A stretch of DNA of 64,000 bases from Portunus trituberculatus (taxonomy: Eukaryota > Arthropoda > Malacostraca > Decapoda > Portunidae). The DNA lies in NCBI RefSeq assembly GCF_017591435.1, contig NC_059299.1, positions 10,458,480 to 10,522,479 of the forward strand. The letters run 5' to 3'. Below the pieces are notes generated by a model. The model made no database searches, had not been told where the DNA came from, and saw nothing but the letters and a program-made list of their open reading frames with translations. A program made the translations under genes and the position numbers. Positions 37,550-45,399 of the stretch are shown in pieces (position 1 is the stretch's first letter; each line of letters starts with the position of its first letter).

Positions 37550-37623
<74 letters not shown>

Positions 37624-40600
37624 CATGTACATAGTACCTACTTATACAATACATTACAAAGACCACATCAACTATTATTAGTAACAGGCGTAAAAAATGT
37701 GGAAAGAGAAAAAAAATCACTCATGTAACTCGGAATGGCCTCGCTCCTTGTTGGTCAGATTTATGCAGTGGTCACTGAATGTGATTACTGATGATTATTA
37801 GCACATAACACTTGTCTCCTTGATACTTTTGTGATTATCTATATCTAGTACTTTCTATTTCTAGTTCTTGCAATGTGCAACAGATAACATACAACATACA
37901 GATAACATACAACTGTGGATTCAAGGTAATGCATGACATGCCTTCTCTTTCACTGCACTCAAATAATAAATAAAGCACATACAAAGGCTCTTCAACTTTC
38001 CATCCTACAACTCCAGCCTCCCTTATCACATGCCTTGCAACTTCTGCTTCTTTCCTCGGATACGTCACCCCCCCATAAGCTGATCGATATACACTACAGA
38101 CTCTGCTTCACATACAATTTTACCCTGTGATATACAATTTTTATCTTTAATTACTACAATACCTGAACTTTTCTTTTATCTTTTATTTTATATTTATCAG
38201 TTTCTTTTCCAACTAAAACCTTCCTCTTAAGAGAAGTAAATTCCTGCCCTCCTCATCCCTTGACCAGGCTGAAGTATAAGGGACTACTAAATAGGTTATG
38301 TAACTACACAGAAAAGGCAGTCAGCACGTTAGCGGCTGTCTTTAATCTGTCCTTCACATGAGGTGTGGTTCAGTGAGGAACACAATAATAAACACTACAT
38401 GAGCAGAAGGAATTACTTATAGCATACAGACAACCCCTGCTTAACGAAGGGGTTACGTTCCTAAAAAACACTTCGTTAAGCGAAACATCGTTAAGCGAAC
38501 CGATTATAACAAGTTTAACGCCTGATTTGAACTTCCATTGAGAGTAAGCAAAGCGAGAGTGCATCATAGTACAGTAAAAGGTTTAATGAAAGTAAAAATT
38601 ATGAAGTTAAACATTTAGGTAGTTTAATTTAAGTCATTATAATGTACACTAATGTATGTATGTACGTAACTTTATAATGTAGATGATCTTAACTTTATGA
38701 AGAGAGGGAGAGTGAAACGGGAAATACACTAACTGGCAACCTGTGGAACGTAAACAAAGTGCGCATCATGGCACCGCATACAAAACTTATGTACCACATT
38801 TCCACAAGGCTTTCCATTTTATCCATTGTAAAGTCATGAGTTCAGGTGGTTCTTTTAGCTTGCAAGGAAGATACGGTCTCACCAGTCTTCTTAATAGAGT
38901 CTGCTGACTTGAAAATAGTAGACAGTAGATGGAGTCAAGATGGTGGCAAGCAATGTTATTAGTTTTCTGGCCTCTCTCTTGTCTGTGAATAATACCCAGC
39001 TTCACTTCGAGAGTAAGACACTTCCTGGTCTTCTTAGGAACGTTAGGCCACATTGCAGGACATTTTGGTGGTAAGTTGAACTAGGGAAGATGAGCTGCTG
39101 GTGACGCTGTTATGTTTTGACTGGGGAGTGAGTGGTGCACGTGATCTTGATGCTACAGGTGACGCAGAATTTCTTCTGAGTCAGGCCTTTGTATCGGCAG
39201 CGCCTGTGTTGTCCACGAGAGGCTTGATTTTGATCTTTATTCTACAGGTGTCTGAGGATTTCTCCTGAGCCAGGCCTTAGTACCAGCAGCTCCTGGTGTA
39301 TTCAAAAGCCTGTCAGCTTGCATGATACGGTGGGGCTTTCAAATTTGGAAAAAATTACCTGGATAAAACTTCGTTAAAGCAAGTTTGGTGTTCGTTAAAC
39401 GAGCAGATGGTAGTAAAACGAAACCTTCGTTGTAGTGAAATTTCGTTGTGTGAACCTTCGTTAAACGGGGGTTGCCTGTAATTGGAAGTTAAAAAAATGT
39501 CATGCTTAAGATTCAAATTCAGTTTAATAAAGTGCAGCATTACAACAGTGCTTAGTACTCACCCAGTCCACTCCATTGCGAAGGTGTATGCCAATGTAAT
39601 GTCCATAGGGGAGAGAGTTGATAAACTTTTTAGCCTTATTGAGCACTGCATCACTCCATTCCAGATACTTATGAAGGCCCCGATTATTCTCCTGAACAGG
39701 AAAGCTCGCCGGTGCTCCAGTGAAGGCTAACACTAAAATATACATACAAGGATGATATAACATAATCTATACTGCTTTCTTCTTTTTATTACTTGATTTT
39801 TTAAATGAGCATCTAATTCTTACTTTCACTACTTTCAATGTTTTTCTGCTATATATGTAAGTAGGTGAAGTCTTCACATCACTATACAACACATGAGGTA
39901 AGAAAACACTAAACTCTATCCATATAGTTTTCAGTGATATAGCTGTAAGCCGCTTTAAAAAAAAAAAAAAATAAATAAATAAATAAATAAATAAATAAAA
40001 AAAAAAAATAAATAAAATACAGAAATATTTTCCTTCACAGATTTCCTAATACTGTACATTCTTTCTTCTTTCAATTATAATTTCAATTTTTTTTTAGATA
40101 TTTTCCTGCACATGCATATCAATATCAAAGAAAGAGATTACATAATTTCTACTCACCTGGCCACTTGCTGGGAGGGTACAAGTCACTCCACTTGTCAGCC
40201 ATGTTCTGATAGTGGACATCATAGGTGAGGCCACGGTAAAACTCAGAGCCCACAAAGTCAACCCCAAATGTATCCCAGAAAGGCCCAAAGGGGTTGCCCT
40301 CTTTGGCATTGCAGCCTTCCGAATTATGACGAGGGACATAGCAGAAAGCTGGCAGAACATAAGAGAGGTCAGTAAAATCTAAAGATTACATGGCATTTTT
40401 CACCTCATCCTAGAATGATTCTATAAAACACACTATTAAGGCAAGTCAAGATCTTACCAATCCTTTCCTCTTGGGGCCACACAGTGCTGCCCAACTCCTC
40501 CATGAACTGATGCATCAGCACCACACGATGGAATTTAGTGAGCGGTTCAACTTTGAAGTAGGTGTTAAATGGAACCTGGATCTGAAACACCCAATATAGC

Positions 40601-43378
40601 ATCTAGTACATATGAAATTTCCTATCCTTGCAAGTATGATATACAGTTTTATTTCTGAAAGTGAACATACCAAACCCTTCACTAAAAATGGAATGCTTCA
40701 ATAAATCATAAGATGACTAAATTCAACTAGTACCTAGATACCAAAGAAAGATGAGATGAGATTTAACATGAAGTTGATTTCAATTAAATATCTGGAGGAT
40801 GCAGCTTATCAAATAAATATCCCAATGAAAACAGACATGAAAAATAAACTCGTAATTTATATCAGTGAGGAAGTTCTACCACTGAATGAAAATGAATCAT
40901 GAGAACTTACTGATCTAGGATTACCCGGTTTGTATTCTACCCATGGTGGCAATACCAGGGTGCGGTTGAGGCCTTTTGCAAATCCCAGAGCACCAAGGAA
41001 GTGGTCAGCCTGGTTTCCAAATCTACCTGCACAAAAAAATATACAATAATTGATTAGTGTTAATATGATGTGACAACCAAATTAATATTACTCAAATCTA
41101 GATGTGCCCAGAACCACAGGTACACAAGTTGAAGGATTGACTCCTGGTACCAATTGCTGTAGTCAGACGAAAAATATCAGACAGGTTAACAGCCAATAGA
41201 CCATAAAATATTTTCCAGCACTTGATTAGGTCAGACCTTAATAAAGATCCCTGAACAAAATATAAGTCAAGGGGTCTTAGTCTGAATAAGAAAGAATTTT
41301 CAGGCCAGAAATATTCTTTCTCCATATCTTTTGAACTGACCCTAAAAATTAAAGGTCTTCAACTTAACCCAAGAACTACAGACAAGAAGCATGATCAAAT
41401 AAAGGTCTGATGTGTGAAATGTAAACAACATTGAGGGAATCCATGGAATAACAACCAAAACACTAATCATCAATGAGGAACTACTGGAAAATGTGTTATG
41501 AACACTGAGAGGATAAAATATTATACACAAAATAAACATCAAACAATCATGAATATATTTCCAGTATCAGCTTCAATCACTAGTCAAGCAAGGAATGAGT
41601 CACCTGTGAAATACTTGGATAACTCATGCCTGCAGGTACACCCATCTGCTAGGAGTAGTGTTAGTTTAAGGCTTGATAAAAAAAAAAAAAAGGATTGAAG
41701 TATGCTTGGAAATGAATGTTGAAGAAACAAAGATGACCACAATACATAAAAACAGGTTAATAAAAAACAGAGAAGGAAATAGAAGATTTAGAAAATGAAA
41801 AGGATATATATTATGGTAAAACAAGTTACCCCAGACCTAGTTACTACATTCCCCAAATTTTCCAGCTCTGGTCACTCTGGCTTCACCTCAATTTGATCCA
41901 AATTACTCGGGCCTTCCTGTGTGCACAAATGTGAATGACAACGAGTCCATGAGTGTGTTAGAACTCATCAAATGTGTTTCTTGTTTTACATTTATTGTTT
42001 AAGTTGAGAAACATCACAGGACTCAATACCTGCAATGCCTCTGATAAACTTGTATGAATCTGTCTCAAAGCTCTCAGTTTAAAAAATTTCAATTCACATC
42101 ATGCAGAGTCCAAGTTGTTTGGCCATCGAAATACAAGTTACTGGAATTAACAGGAAATAAAGTTACTTTGGACCACATTCTGACCATGACTCCCCTTCCA
42201 TGTATTTGTTGTTCAGCAGAAGTCCATCCATGCCAGTACGTGCTACAAAGGGATTGGTGTGACCAGTGATAGCAACATACTTGTGCCCCTGGTATAAAGT
42301 GACTATGTAAGTGCCTTAGGAATTATATTTTTGACCTGTGTGGGGAAAATGACTCGTTTTCAAGGAATGTGACTGGTAGTCACTTTTTTTTTAACCATTA
42401 CATTAACAATTGTTATGTACACAGGCTCATTGGCTTGCACAAGTTCATTTGTTGTGAAAAATTAATCAACTTCTCAAAAGTAGCACACTGCACTCAGTGG
42501 CACTGTCCCCGAGAAACTGTCCTGCATGCTCGCCTTGATTCCCAGCTCCTACACCAAGCTGATTTGACGTCACATATACGAGTATGAAGCCACGCTATTG
42601 GTCAGCAAGAGAGAGAGAGAGAGAATATGGTGACGAATAAGGCAGCATTTCTCAACCTTTTTACCCTTGCGTAACCCTTAAAATACATGACATGTCTCAA
42701 GGAACCCCTGCACAAAAATAAAACTACATACCATATATTTCTCATTTTAAGTGACGTCAAATCAGCAGGGTGGAGGAGCTGCGAAGGGGGAGCTGGGAAT
42801 CGAGGCGAGCGCGCGGGATGGTTTCTCGGGAACAGTGCCCACTCAACATAGCTTTATATCAAACTTGCGATTGATGTGACCAGGGTGATAGGCTGGAGTG
42901 ATTAGGGTTGGGGGCAGGAATGACTGGAAATCATATCAGGAAGTGTCGCTTCAATGGTTACGCTCCTGACCAACACCTCAATATTACTCAGGATTATGCA
43001 GAACCAACACACAGGTAAGGAGTATCAATATTTCGTTTCTGATCTTTCGATACAGCTAACTCACTCACCCACAGGTGGACAGAAAATTATATAATCACTC
43101 AGTTCTTTCTCCAGAAGTTCGAGAAATATACCCTATGCTAAATCAAGACATAAGCTTAGTGTATTAATGTTGTTACTGGACTCTTGATACATAGACTATA
43201 CAGAAAAGGTATATCGTTCCGTTACCGGCTTTGTACAGATCACTCACTCACCCATACACGGGCAGTACATGACGTATCCATTCTGGTCTCTCTCCAGTCC
43301 CTCATACCCGCCCAGCAGACACAGGGTGAGAATGAAGCAGTAAGCAAATACCGATCCCGCCCTGTCCCAGCCGGCCAT
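23684..43378 (-). CDS. POFUT1: POFUT1, GDP-fucose protein O-fucosyltransferase 1 (7 exons)
   Basis: POFUT1 transfers fucose from GDP-fucose to Ser/Thr in EGF repeats of Notch-type proteins in the ER lumen. Exons (minus strand): 43378-43252, 41026-40911, 40581-40458, 40348-40157, 39726-39563, 24601-24368, 23902-23684. All introns are GT-AG and all phases join, giving 392 codons including stop; the human protein is 388 residues. Landmarks are a signal peptide (VFAYCFILTLCLLGG), GYVMYCPCMGRFGNQADHFL, a glycosylation sequon in GLNRTLVLPPW, KEGNPFGPFWDTFGVDF, TGAPASFPVQENN, the donor-binding GIHLRNGVDW, AAPQCLGY, ASDSDHLIPEL, and HYIGNCVSSFSAFAKRERD. The C-terminus HIEL is a KDEL-like retrieval signal. 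Intron 5 is about 15 kb and full of nested transposons; the others are 109-2225 bp. I see no break in the coding sequence. Confidence 0.95.
24368..24601 (-). CDS. POFUT1: POFUT1 exon 6
   Basis: It encodes VRACEHVHHSPNLFAAPQCL through VFVASDSDHLIPELSKELRK. Acceptor 'ttgccctacgccag', donor AAG|GTAGGT, 78 codons, phase 0 on both sides, so skipping it would keep the frame. Confidence 0.95.
24660..25030 (-). repeat. SINE family 3 3' part joined to a Tigger-derived fragment
   Basis: 24660-24850 resembles the 3' half of the SINE at 25270-25590 ('tatttatagtggtacccata', 'atcatggtgacatgta'). 24850-25030 matches the internal part of Tigger copies A and B ('accgtccctccaagc' type, 'ggtggtgttactgtctta'). 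Their junction near 24850 suggests insertion of one into the other. It lies in POFUT1 intron 5, 60 bases upstream of exon 6's acceptor. Confidence 0.65.
25031..25269. other. Intronic AT-rich stretch, no feature
   Basis: Only T-rich low-complexity sequence is seen. Confidence 0.4.
25265..25592 (-). repeat. SINE family 3, tRNA-derived, full-length copy
   Basis: On the minus strand the head reads GGTGGCTTAGTGGATGAGG (A box) and, at tRNA spacing, TAGGTTTCAATCCCACC (B box). A unique body and a poly-A tail follow (T run at 25265-25280 on the plus strand). Related copies are at 24660-24850 and 52350-52690. It abuts the 3' side of the family B LINE ORF1 fragment. Confidence 0.75.
25600..26852 (-). 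mobile_element. Family B LINE, 5' part (5'UTR and ORF1)
   Basis: Minus-strand frames match the ORF1 of the fuller copy at 31585-35597: KQQIREKMKDTVIQVIKENK, MNKKKCMVIYGLEGKMNP and KNIWIKREMNQVEREKEREL. ORF2 is absent and SINE family 3 follows at 25592. The 5' end lies directly against a (GT)n tract at 26853. Confidence 0.75.
25663..26706 (-). pseudogene. Family B LINE ORF1 (coiled coil, RNA-binding-like end; broken)
   Basis: Three frames run in order: 26706-26491 (DIHSAVSAAAYIIYKGAKLR), 26195-25992 (NFAEVVKQQIREKMKDTVIQ) and 25860-25663 (NIWIKREMNQVEREKERELR). Long charged helical stretches and a VIYGLE...REKEKEIVKEI block resemble non-L1 LINE ORF1 proteins with an RRM-like fold. Stops and frame changes separate the parts. 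Confidence 0.65.
26853..26901. repeat. (GT)n microsatellite between LINE 5' end and SINE
   Basis: A pure GT tract bounded by the 5' end of a minus-strand family B LINE and the 3' end of a minus-strand SINE. Confidence 0.97.
26902..27189 (-). repeat. SINE family 1 (tRNA-Val-like head), full length
   Basis: The minus strand starts CCCGGTAGCTCAGTGGTTAG (A box). The arm CTGGC-TTCACAA-GCCAG gives anticodon CAC (Val), and the B box is GGTTCGATTCC. The core TTCACCTAGCAGTGAGTAGG and a unique tail ending CAAACAGTGAAAC follow. (GT)n tracts lie directly on both sides, i.e. (CA)n on the SINE sense strand. It is not a tRNA gene: there is no acceptor-stem closure and the tail is long. Confidence 0.9.
27190..27260. 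repeat. (GT)n microsatellite
   Basis: A GT tract of about 70 bp separates the SINE 5' end (27189) from the 3' end of a family B LINE (27261). Confidence 0.97.
27261..27925 (-). mobile_element. Family B LINE, 3' fragment (RT C-terminal domain and 3'UTR)
   Basis: The minus-strand frame 27894-27346 has AYNLVRNIRTAFCYMDEEMI, IRPRLEYAAVLWSPRMERDK and LPTLEKKRRERGDLITMYRI, the C-terminal domain of the family B RT. The 3'UTR ends AACTAGGTAAAT then (CA)n at 27261. Both boundaries are (GT)n tracts. Confidence 0.8.
27926..28010. repeat. (GT)n microsatellite
   Basis: A GT tract with one TATG interruption separates two family B LINE fragments. Confidence 0.97.
28044..29299 (-). pseudogene. Family B LINE RT (palm and C-terminal domain; broken)
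   Basis: 29299-28964 has FGFRKGRSCVKNLLSFYSRI and YLELKKAFDKVPHERLLWKL. 28945-28706 has MPQGSVLAPILFLIYINNMS and the catalytic box LFADDAEL. 28592-28044 has IIRPRLEYAGVVWTPIKRN and HLPTLEQRRERGDPIQVYKL. The three parts are in different frames. Confidence 0.85.
29369..30226. mobile_element. Tigger-like element, copy B (858 bp)
   Basis: The ends are CAGTAATACTCCACTTAATG at 29369 and its inverted counterpart at 30226, with TA duplications at 29367-68 and 30227-28. It lies inside the family B LINE; the paralogous empty site at about 53497-53512 reads 'actcttatatatatggg'. It has no transposase. It shares blocks and a hairpin 'ccacctccagaggtggtgtt' (near 29917) with copy A. Confidence 0.9.
30178..31000 (-). 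pseudogene. Family B LINE endonuclease end and RT N-terminus (fragment)
   Basis: Minus-strand frames read MNDNIRYKCPLGKSDHVILE (endonuclease SDH motif), then KVRKEEERNYEKDTVEKFKE-type linker, QPKLFYSFINGKIRQKE, and MKELDEEKAMGPDEVSGIIL (RT start). It is the upstream continuation of 28011-29368, beyond the Tigger. Confidence 0.75.
30994..31259 (-). repeat. SINE family 1 copy
   Basis: The sequence has the same head, core and tail as 26902-27189, with small deletions in the head (the CCGGCCGGG region is shortened). The 3' end meets the LINE directly without a GT tract; the 5' end meets (GT)n at 31260. Confidence 0.88.
31260..31294. repeat. (GT)n microsatellite between two SINEs
   Basis: A short GT tract joins the 5' end of one family 1 SINE to the 3' end of the next. 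Confidence 0.95.
31295..31567 (-). repeat. SINE family 1 copy
   Basis: The head, core and tail are as in the other copies. The A and B boxes are damaged (the B box is largely deleted near 31520). Flanked by GT tracts on both sides. Confidence 0.88.
31568..31584. repeat. Short (GT)n at LINE 3' end
   Basis: A short GT tract lies between the SINE 5' end and the family B LINE 3' terminus ('atttacctaattg' at 31585). Confidence 0.9.
31729..34113 (-). pseudogene. Family B LINE ORF2: endonuclease-reverse transcriptase (frameshifted)
   Basis: Endonuclease: TIMMGDFNCKEVCWEDW (34113-33913) and PLAKSDHAVLEFKVIDEEKS (33970-33578). RT: MGSLEVRKAVGPDGVSGWIL (33230-32997), PLNYRPVSLTSVVAKMCERV (33048-32752), FGFRKGRSCTTNLICYYSRV with KKAFDKVPHRRLIWKLEM (32836-32573), and GVPQGSVLAPVMFAVYINDM with catalytic LFADDAKLL (32594-32181). 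C-terminal: AMIRPRLEYATIQW and LENRRERGDLIAIYRVM (32197-31729). At least six frame changes. Confidence 0.85.
34489..35429 (-). pseudogene. Family B LINE ORF1 (coiled coil and RNA-binding-like domain)
   Basis: The frame starting at Met 35369 (MTAVNSKDESDFTG) or upstream enters a long coiled coil (YVKKILELEGKIEKLFEKYG, MKKENAILKEEVKLI). The 35142-34819 frame continues with VKVIKSNETLVRETVDKKRC and VVIFGVEED. The 34716-34489 frame ends with MRPIRIKLKSQKDVDELVEK and KIWLRRDLGEKEREMLNELR, the conserved C-terminal domain of RRM-type LINE ORF1 proteins. The three parts are out of frame. Confidence 0.75.
35598..35673. repeat. (GT)n microsatellite between two LINEs
   Basis: The tract is bounded by the 5' end of the 31585-35597 LINE and the 3' end of the next family B LINE (35674). 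Confidence 0.97.
35674..37345 (-). mobile_element. Family B LINE, RT-containing 3' part
   Basis: The 3' end is ACTAGGTAAA plus (CA)n at 35674. The upstream end stops in the RT N-terminal region at 37345, directly at (GT)n. It is close in sequence to the copy at 28011-30993. Confidence 0.85.
35879..37345 (-). pseudogene. Family B LINE RT (least decayed copy)
   Basis: 37345-37022: RT start ELMKELDEEKAMGLDEVSGR. 36983-36573: QFGFRKGRLCVTNLLNLYSR and YLDLKKGFDKVPHARLLWKL. 36658-35879 is one long frame: VPEGSVLVPILFLIYINDMP, catalytic box changed to LFVDDAKL, NLLRNIGITFHYMDKEIMKK, IRPRLEYAGVVWTPHKKKHI and DLPTLEQRKERGHLIQVYKL. The F-A-D-D box here reads F-V-D-D. Confidence 0.88.
37346..37393. repeat. 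(GT)n microsatellite
   Basis: It joins a truncated LINE RT (37345) to the SINE tail (37394). Confidence 0.97.
37394..37541 (-). repeat. SINE family 1, internally deleted (~148 bp)
   Basis: The tail (37394-37488) jumps directly to the tRNA-like head (37489-37541), skipping the whole core with TTCACCTAGCAG. (GT)n lies on both sides. Confidence 0.88.
37542..37621. repeat. (GT)n microsatellite
   Basis: A GT tract following the SINE 5' end; one 'gggtg' interruption near 37549. Confidence 0.97.
37622..38426. other. POFUT1 intron 5, unassigned stretch
   Basis: AT-rich sequence with no recognised gene, repeat end or splice-supported exon. Confidence 0.4.
38427..39478 (-). mobile_element. Tigger transposon, internally deleted (1052 bp)
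   Basis: The ends are CAGACAACCCCTGCTTAACG at 38427 and CAGGCAACCCCCGTTTAACG (reverse complement) at 39478, flanked by TA on both sides. Several 'ttcgttaa(a/g)c' subterminal motifs lie within 100 bases of each end. It carries a transposase N-terminus. It ends 84 bases downstream of the POFUT1 exon 5 donor. Confidence 0.9.
38787..39053 (-). pseudogene. Tigger transposase N-terminus (CENP-B/Psq-type HTH), broken
   Basis: The frame begins MWPNVPKKTRKCLTLEVKLG then IIHRQERGQKTNNIACHH, the first helix-turn-helix of pogo/Tigger transposases and CENP-B. It loses frame after about residue 45, and the DDE catalytic domain is absent. Confidence 0.8.
39563..39726 (-). CDS. POFUT1: POFUT1 exon 5 (HxRxGxDW motif)
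   Basis: It encodes FTGAPASFPVQENNRGLHKY through YIGIHLRNGVDW. The final motif holds the catalytic/donor-site Arg of the family. Donor TGG|GTGAGT, phase 0. The next exon is about 15 kb away. Confidence 0.95.
40157..40348 (-). CDS. POFUT1: POFUT1 exon 4
   Basis: It encodes AFCYVPRHNSEGCNAKEGNP, FGPFWDTFGVDFVGSEFYRG and further to YPPSKWPA. The KEGNPFGPFWD block is strongly conserved in POFUT1. Donor G|GTGAGT, phase 1. Confidence 0.95.
40458..40581 (-). CDS. POFUT1: POFUT1 exon 3
   Basis: It encodes IQVPFNTYFKVEPLTKFHRV then VLMHQFMEELGSTVWPQEER. Acceptor 'gggtgtttcag', donor G|GTAAGA, phase 0 in and phase 1 out. Confidence 0.93.
40911..41026 (-). CDS. POFUT1: POFUT1 exon 2
   Basis: Acceptor 'tttttttgtgcag'. 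It encodes RFGNQADHFLGALGFAKGLN then RTLVLPPWVEYKPGNPRS. Donor A|GTAAGT, phase 0. It has the N-R-T sequon and the conserved GRFGNQ loop. Confidence 0.95.
41090..41340 (-). pseudogene. LINE ORF2 C-terminal fragment in POFUT1 intron 1
   Basis: The minus-strand frame has FRLRPLDLYFVQGSLLRSDL then IKCWKIFYGLLAVNLSDIF, typical of the C-terminal region after RT in a Jockey-superfamily LINE. The remainder of the element is unrecognisable. 41341-42490 shows nothing else. Confidence 0.55.
42498..42842. repeat. Inverted repeat (~80-bp arms) around a hAT-like end
   Basis: 'gctgatttgacgtcac' at about 42558 and 'gtgacgtcaaatcagc' at about 42750 are inverted. The arms extend outward with 'gattcccagctcc', 'ctcgcctt' and 'gagaaac' blocks to about 42498 and 42842. 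Between them, 42643 starts 'cagcatttctcaaccttttt', the typical outer end of a hAT element, but no matching second end is visible. Confidence 0.65.
43252..43378 (-). CDS. POFUT1: POFUT1 exon 1 (start, signal peptide)
   Basis: Starts at ATG 43378 in context 'aaacaATGG'. It encodes MAGWDRAGSVFAYCFILTL, a hydrophobic signal core, and then GYVMYCPCMG. Donor G|GTGAGTGAG, phase 1. Confidence 0.93.
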
Positions 43379-43411
43379 TGTTTGTTTACGTCGTTGATCT
43401 TGATTTTGATC

Positions 43412-43413
<2 letters not shown>

Positions 43414-43450
<37 letters not shown>
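43414..43450. repeat. (AC)n microsatellite just upstream of the POFUT1 start codon
   Basis: About 18 AC units end 36 bases from the POFUT1 ATG (43378, minus strand). On the mRNA strand this is (GT)n, in the 5'UTR or core promoter. Confidence 0.95.
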
Positions 43451-43452
<2 letters not shown>

Positions 43453-43529
43453 GAGAATAATCTGTTGATACTTAAATATTGTACAGAAAAGTATTTTAAA
43501 AGTTGAGAATCTCCCAGCTAGTACACTAC

Positions 43530-44780
43530 GTAAACAACGTTGTATTTTGGTTGAATTTAGGTTATGTTTGGTTTCGACGTTTGAATAACGTTATGAGAAC
43601 GTAAAACATGTACTGAGGGAAATTACAATAATTAACGTTATATTTTCACGTTGTATCAACGTAAATATGACGTAATATAATGATGTAAACTATTATCATA
43701 TATCAACGTTATATTTTACGTTCTTTCAATGTGAACTAGTGTTTGTTTGTTTTTCTAATGTAAGGGCAACGAAAATATTAAGTAAAATAATAATCCCACT
43801 CAGTTGCCAATTAATTTTCAGCAGAGCCGATAGAATTAGCCAAAGGATAGGGACAAATGTCTTCAAACCTCCCTCTTGAATGAAGCCAAGTCATAGGAAA
43901 TTGGAAATACAGACATATGCAGGGAATTCCAGAGTTTACCAGGAAAAGGTATAAAAGACTGAGTACTGGTTAACTCTTGCGATAGAGAGTTGGACAGAAT
44001 AGGGGTAAGAGGAAGAAGAAAGCTTGTTGGTGCAGCGAGGCCGCAGGAGGAGGGGAGGACGGGAGGTATGCAGTTAGCATGAAAATAGCAATAAAAGATA
44101 GCAAGGGATGCAACATTCCGGCAGCGAAAAAGAGGTTGAAGACAATCAGTTCGAGGAGGGGAACTGATGAGATGAAAAGCTTTTGATTCCATCCTATTTA
44201 ATTAACCAAGCAGTGTGAGAGGAACCCCTCCAAACACTTTCCTCCAAGTCCAAACATGCGAACAGTATTCCATACTAGAACGAATGTACAGAGTTAGCAG
44301 TTGGGGAGGCGAGGAAAGCTGACGGATACGCCTTAGAACGCTTAACTTCATAGAAGCTGTTTAAGCAAGAGATGAGATGTGAAGTTTCCAATATATATTA
44401 TGAATAGCCTAAAGGATAGGCCTGGGATATTCAGTGTAGAAGAAGGGGACACCTGCATGAGTGCCATTGAAGAAGAGGGGGATCGATGGTAGTATGGAAG
44501 GTTGTCTGAAGTTGATAGATGGAGGAATTAAGTTTTTGAGGCATTGAACACCACTAAGTTTTCCCTGCCCCAATCAGAAATCTTAGAAAGATCAGAAGTT
44601 AGGTGTTCTGTAGCGTCCCTGCGTGACCTGTTGACTTCTTGAAGGGTAAACTACTACTTATTTTCAACGTTGTATTTTCACGTTGTATCAACTTAAATAC
44701 AACGCAATTTAATGACTTCAGCTGTTACTTACATCAACGTCGTATTTTTATGTGATATCAACATAATGATCACGTAACAT
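43530..44780. repeat. AT-rich element with repeated ACGTTGTAT-type motifs, split by a LINE
   Basis: Motifs such as 'caacgttgtattttcacg' and 'ttgtatcaacgtaaat' occur in direct and inverted form near 43534, 43630-43680, 43703, 44663-44700 and 44734. The family J LINE fragment sits between the two clusters, so one element was probably split. No coding sequence and no class assigned. Confidence 0.55.
43857..44645 (-). pseudogene. LINE family J, C-terminal fragment
   Basis: The 44192-43863 frame has MESKAFHLISSPPRTDCLQP and GKLWNSLHMSVFPISYDLAS. Nucleotide similarity to 16610-17360 continues to about 44645. It is 5'-truncated and frameshifted. Confidence 0.8.
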
Positions 44781-45319
44781 TATAGTGGTCTGTAGAACTC
44801 AATATAGGAAGAGGGTGAATGTGTTGCTCATTAACGATATACAATTTATACCTACCTACGGTCTTTGGACTTCCCTAAAATGATATTTTGGATTGCCACG
44901 TTCTTCTCCATTCAATAATAAATCATTTGGTACAAATACAAAAACGCTAACAAGCAAATCTACTCTCTGGGAAGCTGTTATCTAACGAGAAGTTGACTAC
45001 ATAGGTTAGCTACATAATAGGTGACATCCTTGGATTCACACCAGCAAATCACTACCTCTCACTTTCAGAAACGTGACAGTAAACATGAAGTAGTGGTTAA
45101 GAGGAAGGAGAATTAGACCAAGCTTACCAGGCAGTGCGTGTTTAAAAGGCCGCTGTGGGATTTTTTAACTTTAAAGCCCTCTCCTTTTTTTTTTTTTTTT
45201 TTTTATTCAGAAGTCTACTACTTTGTTAGTTTTTAACCAAAATAAGTTGTCTTTGTTTTGCTGTGAAGAAGAAATTTGTCTATTTTTCTTGAAAATTAAG
45301 TAAATATATTTAGTATCAA

Positions 45320-45320
<1 letters not shown>
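44781..45320. other. Intergenic, unassigned
   Basis: Nothing recognised apart from a poly-T run at about 45184-45204. Confidence 0.4.

Positions 45321-45324
<4 letters not shown>

Positions 45325-45358
<34 letters not shown>
45325..45358. repeat. (CT)n microsatellite
   Basis: A pure CT tract. Confidence 0.95.
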
Positions 45359-45361
<3 letters not shown>

Positions 45362-45399
45362 AAAACTTGTAAGTATATCCATGCTGAGATGGAGAGTAC

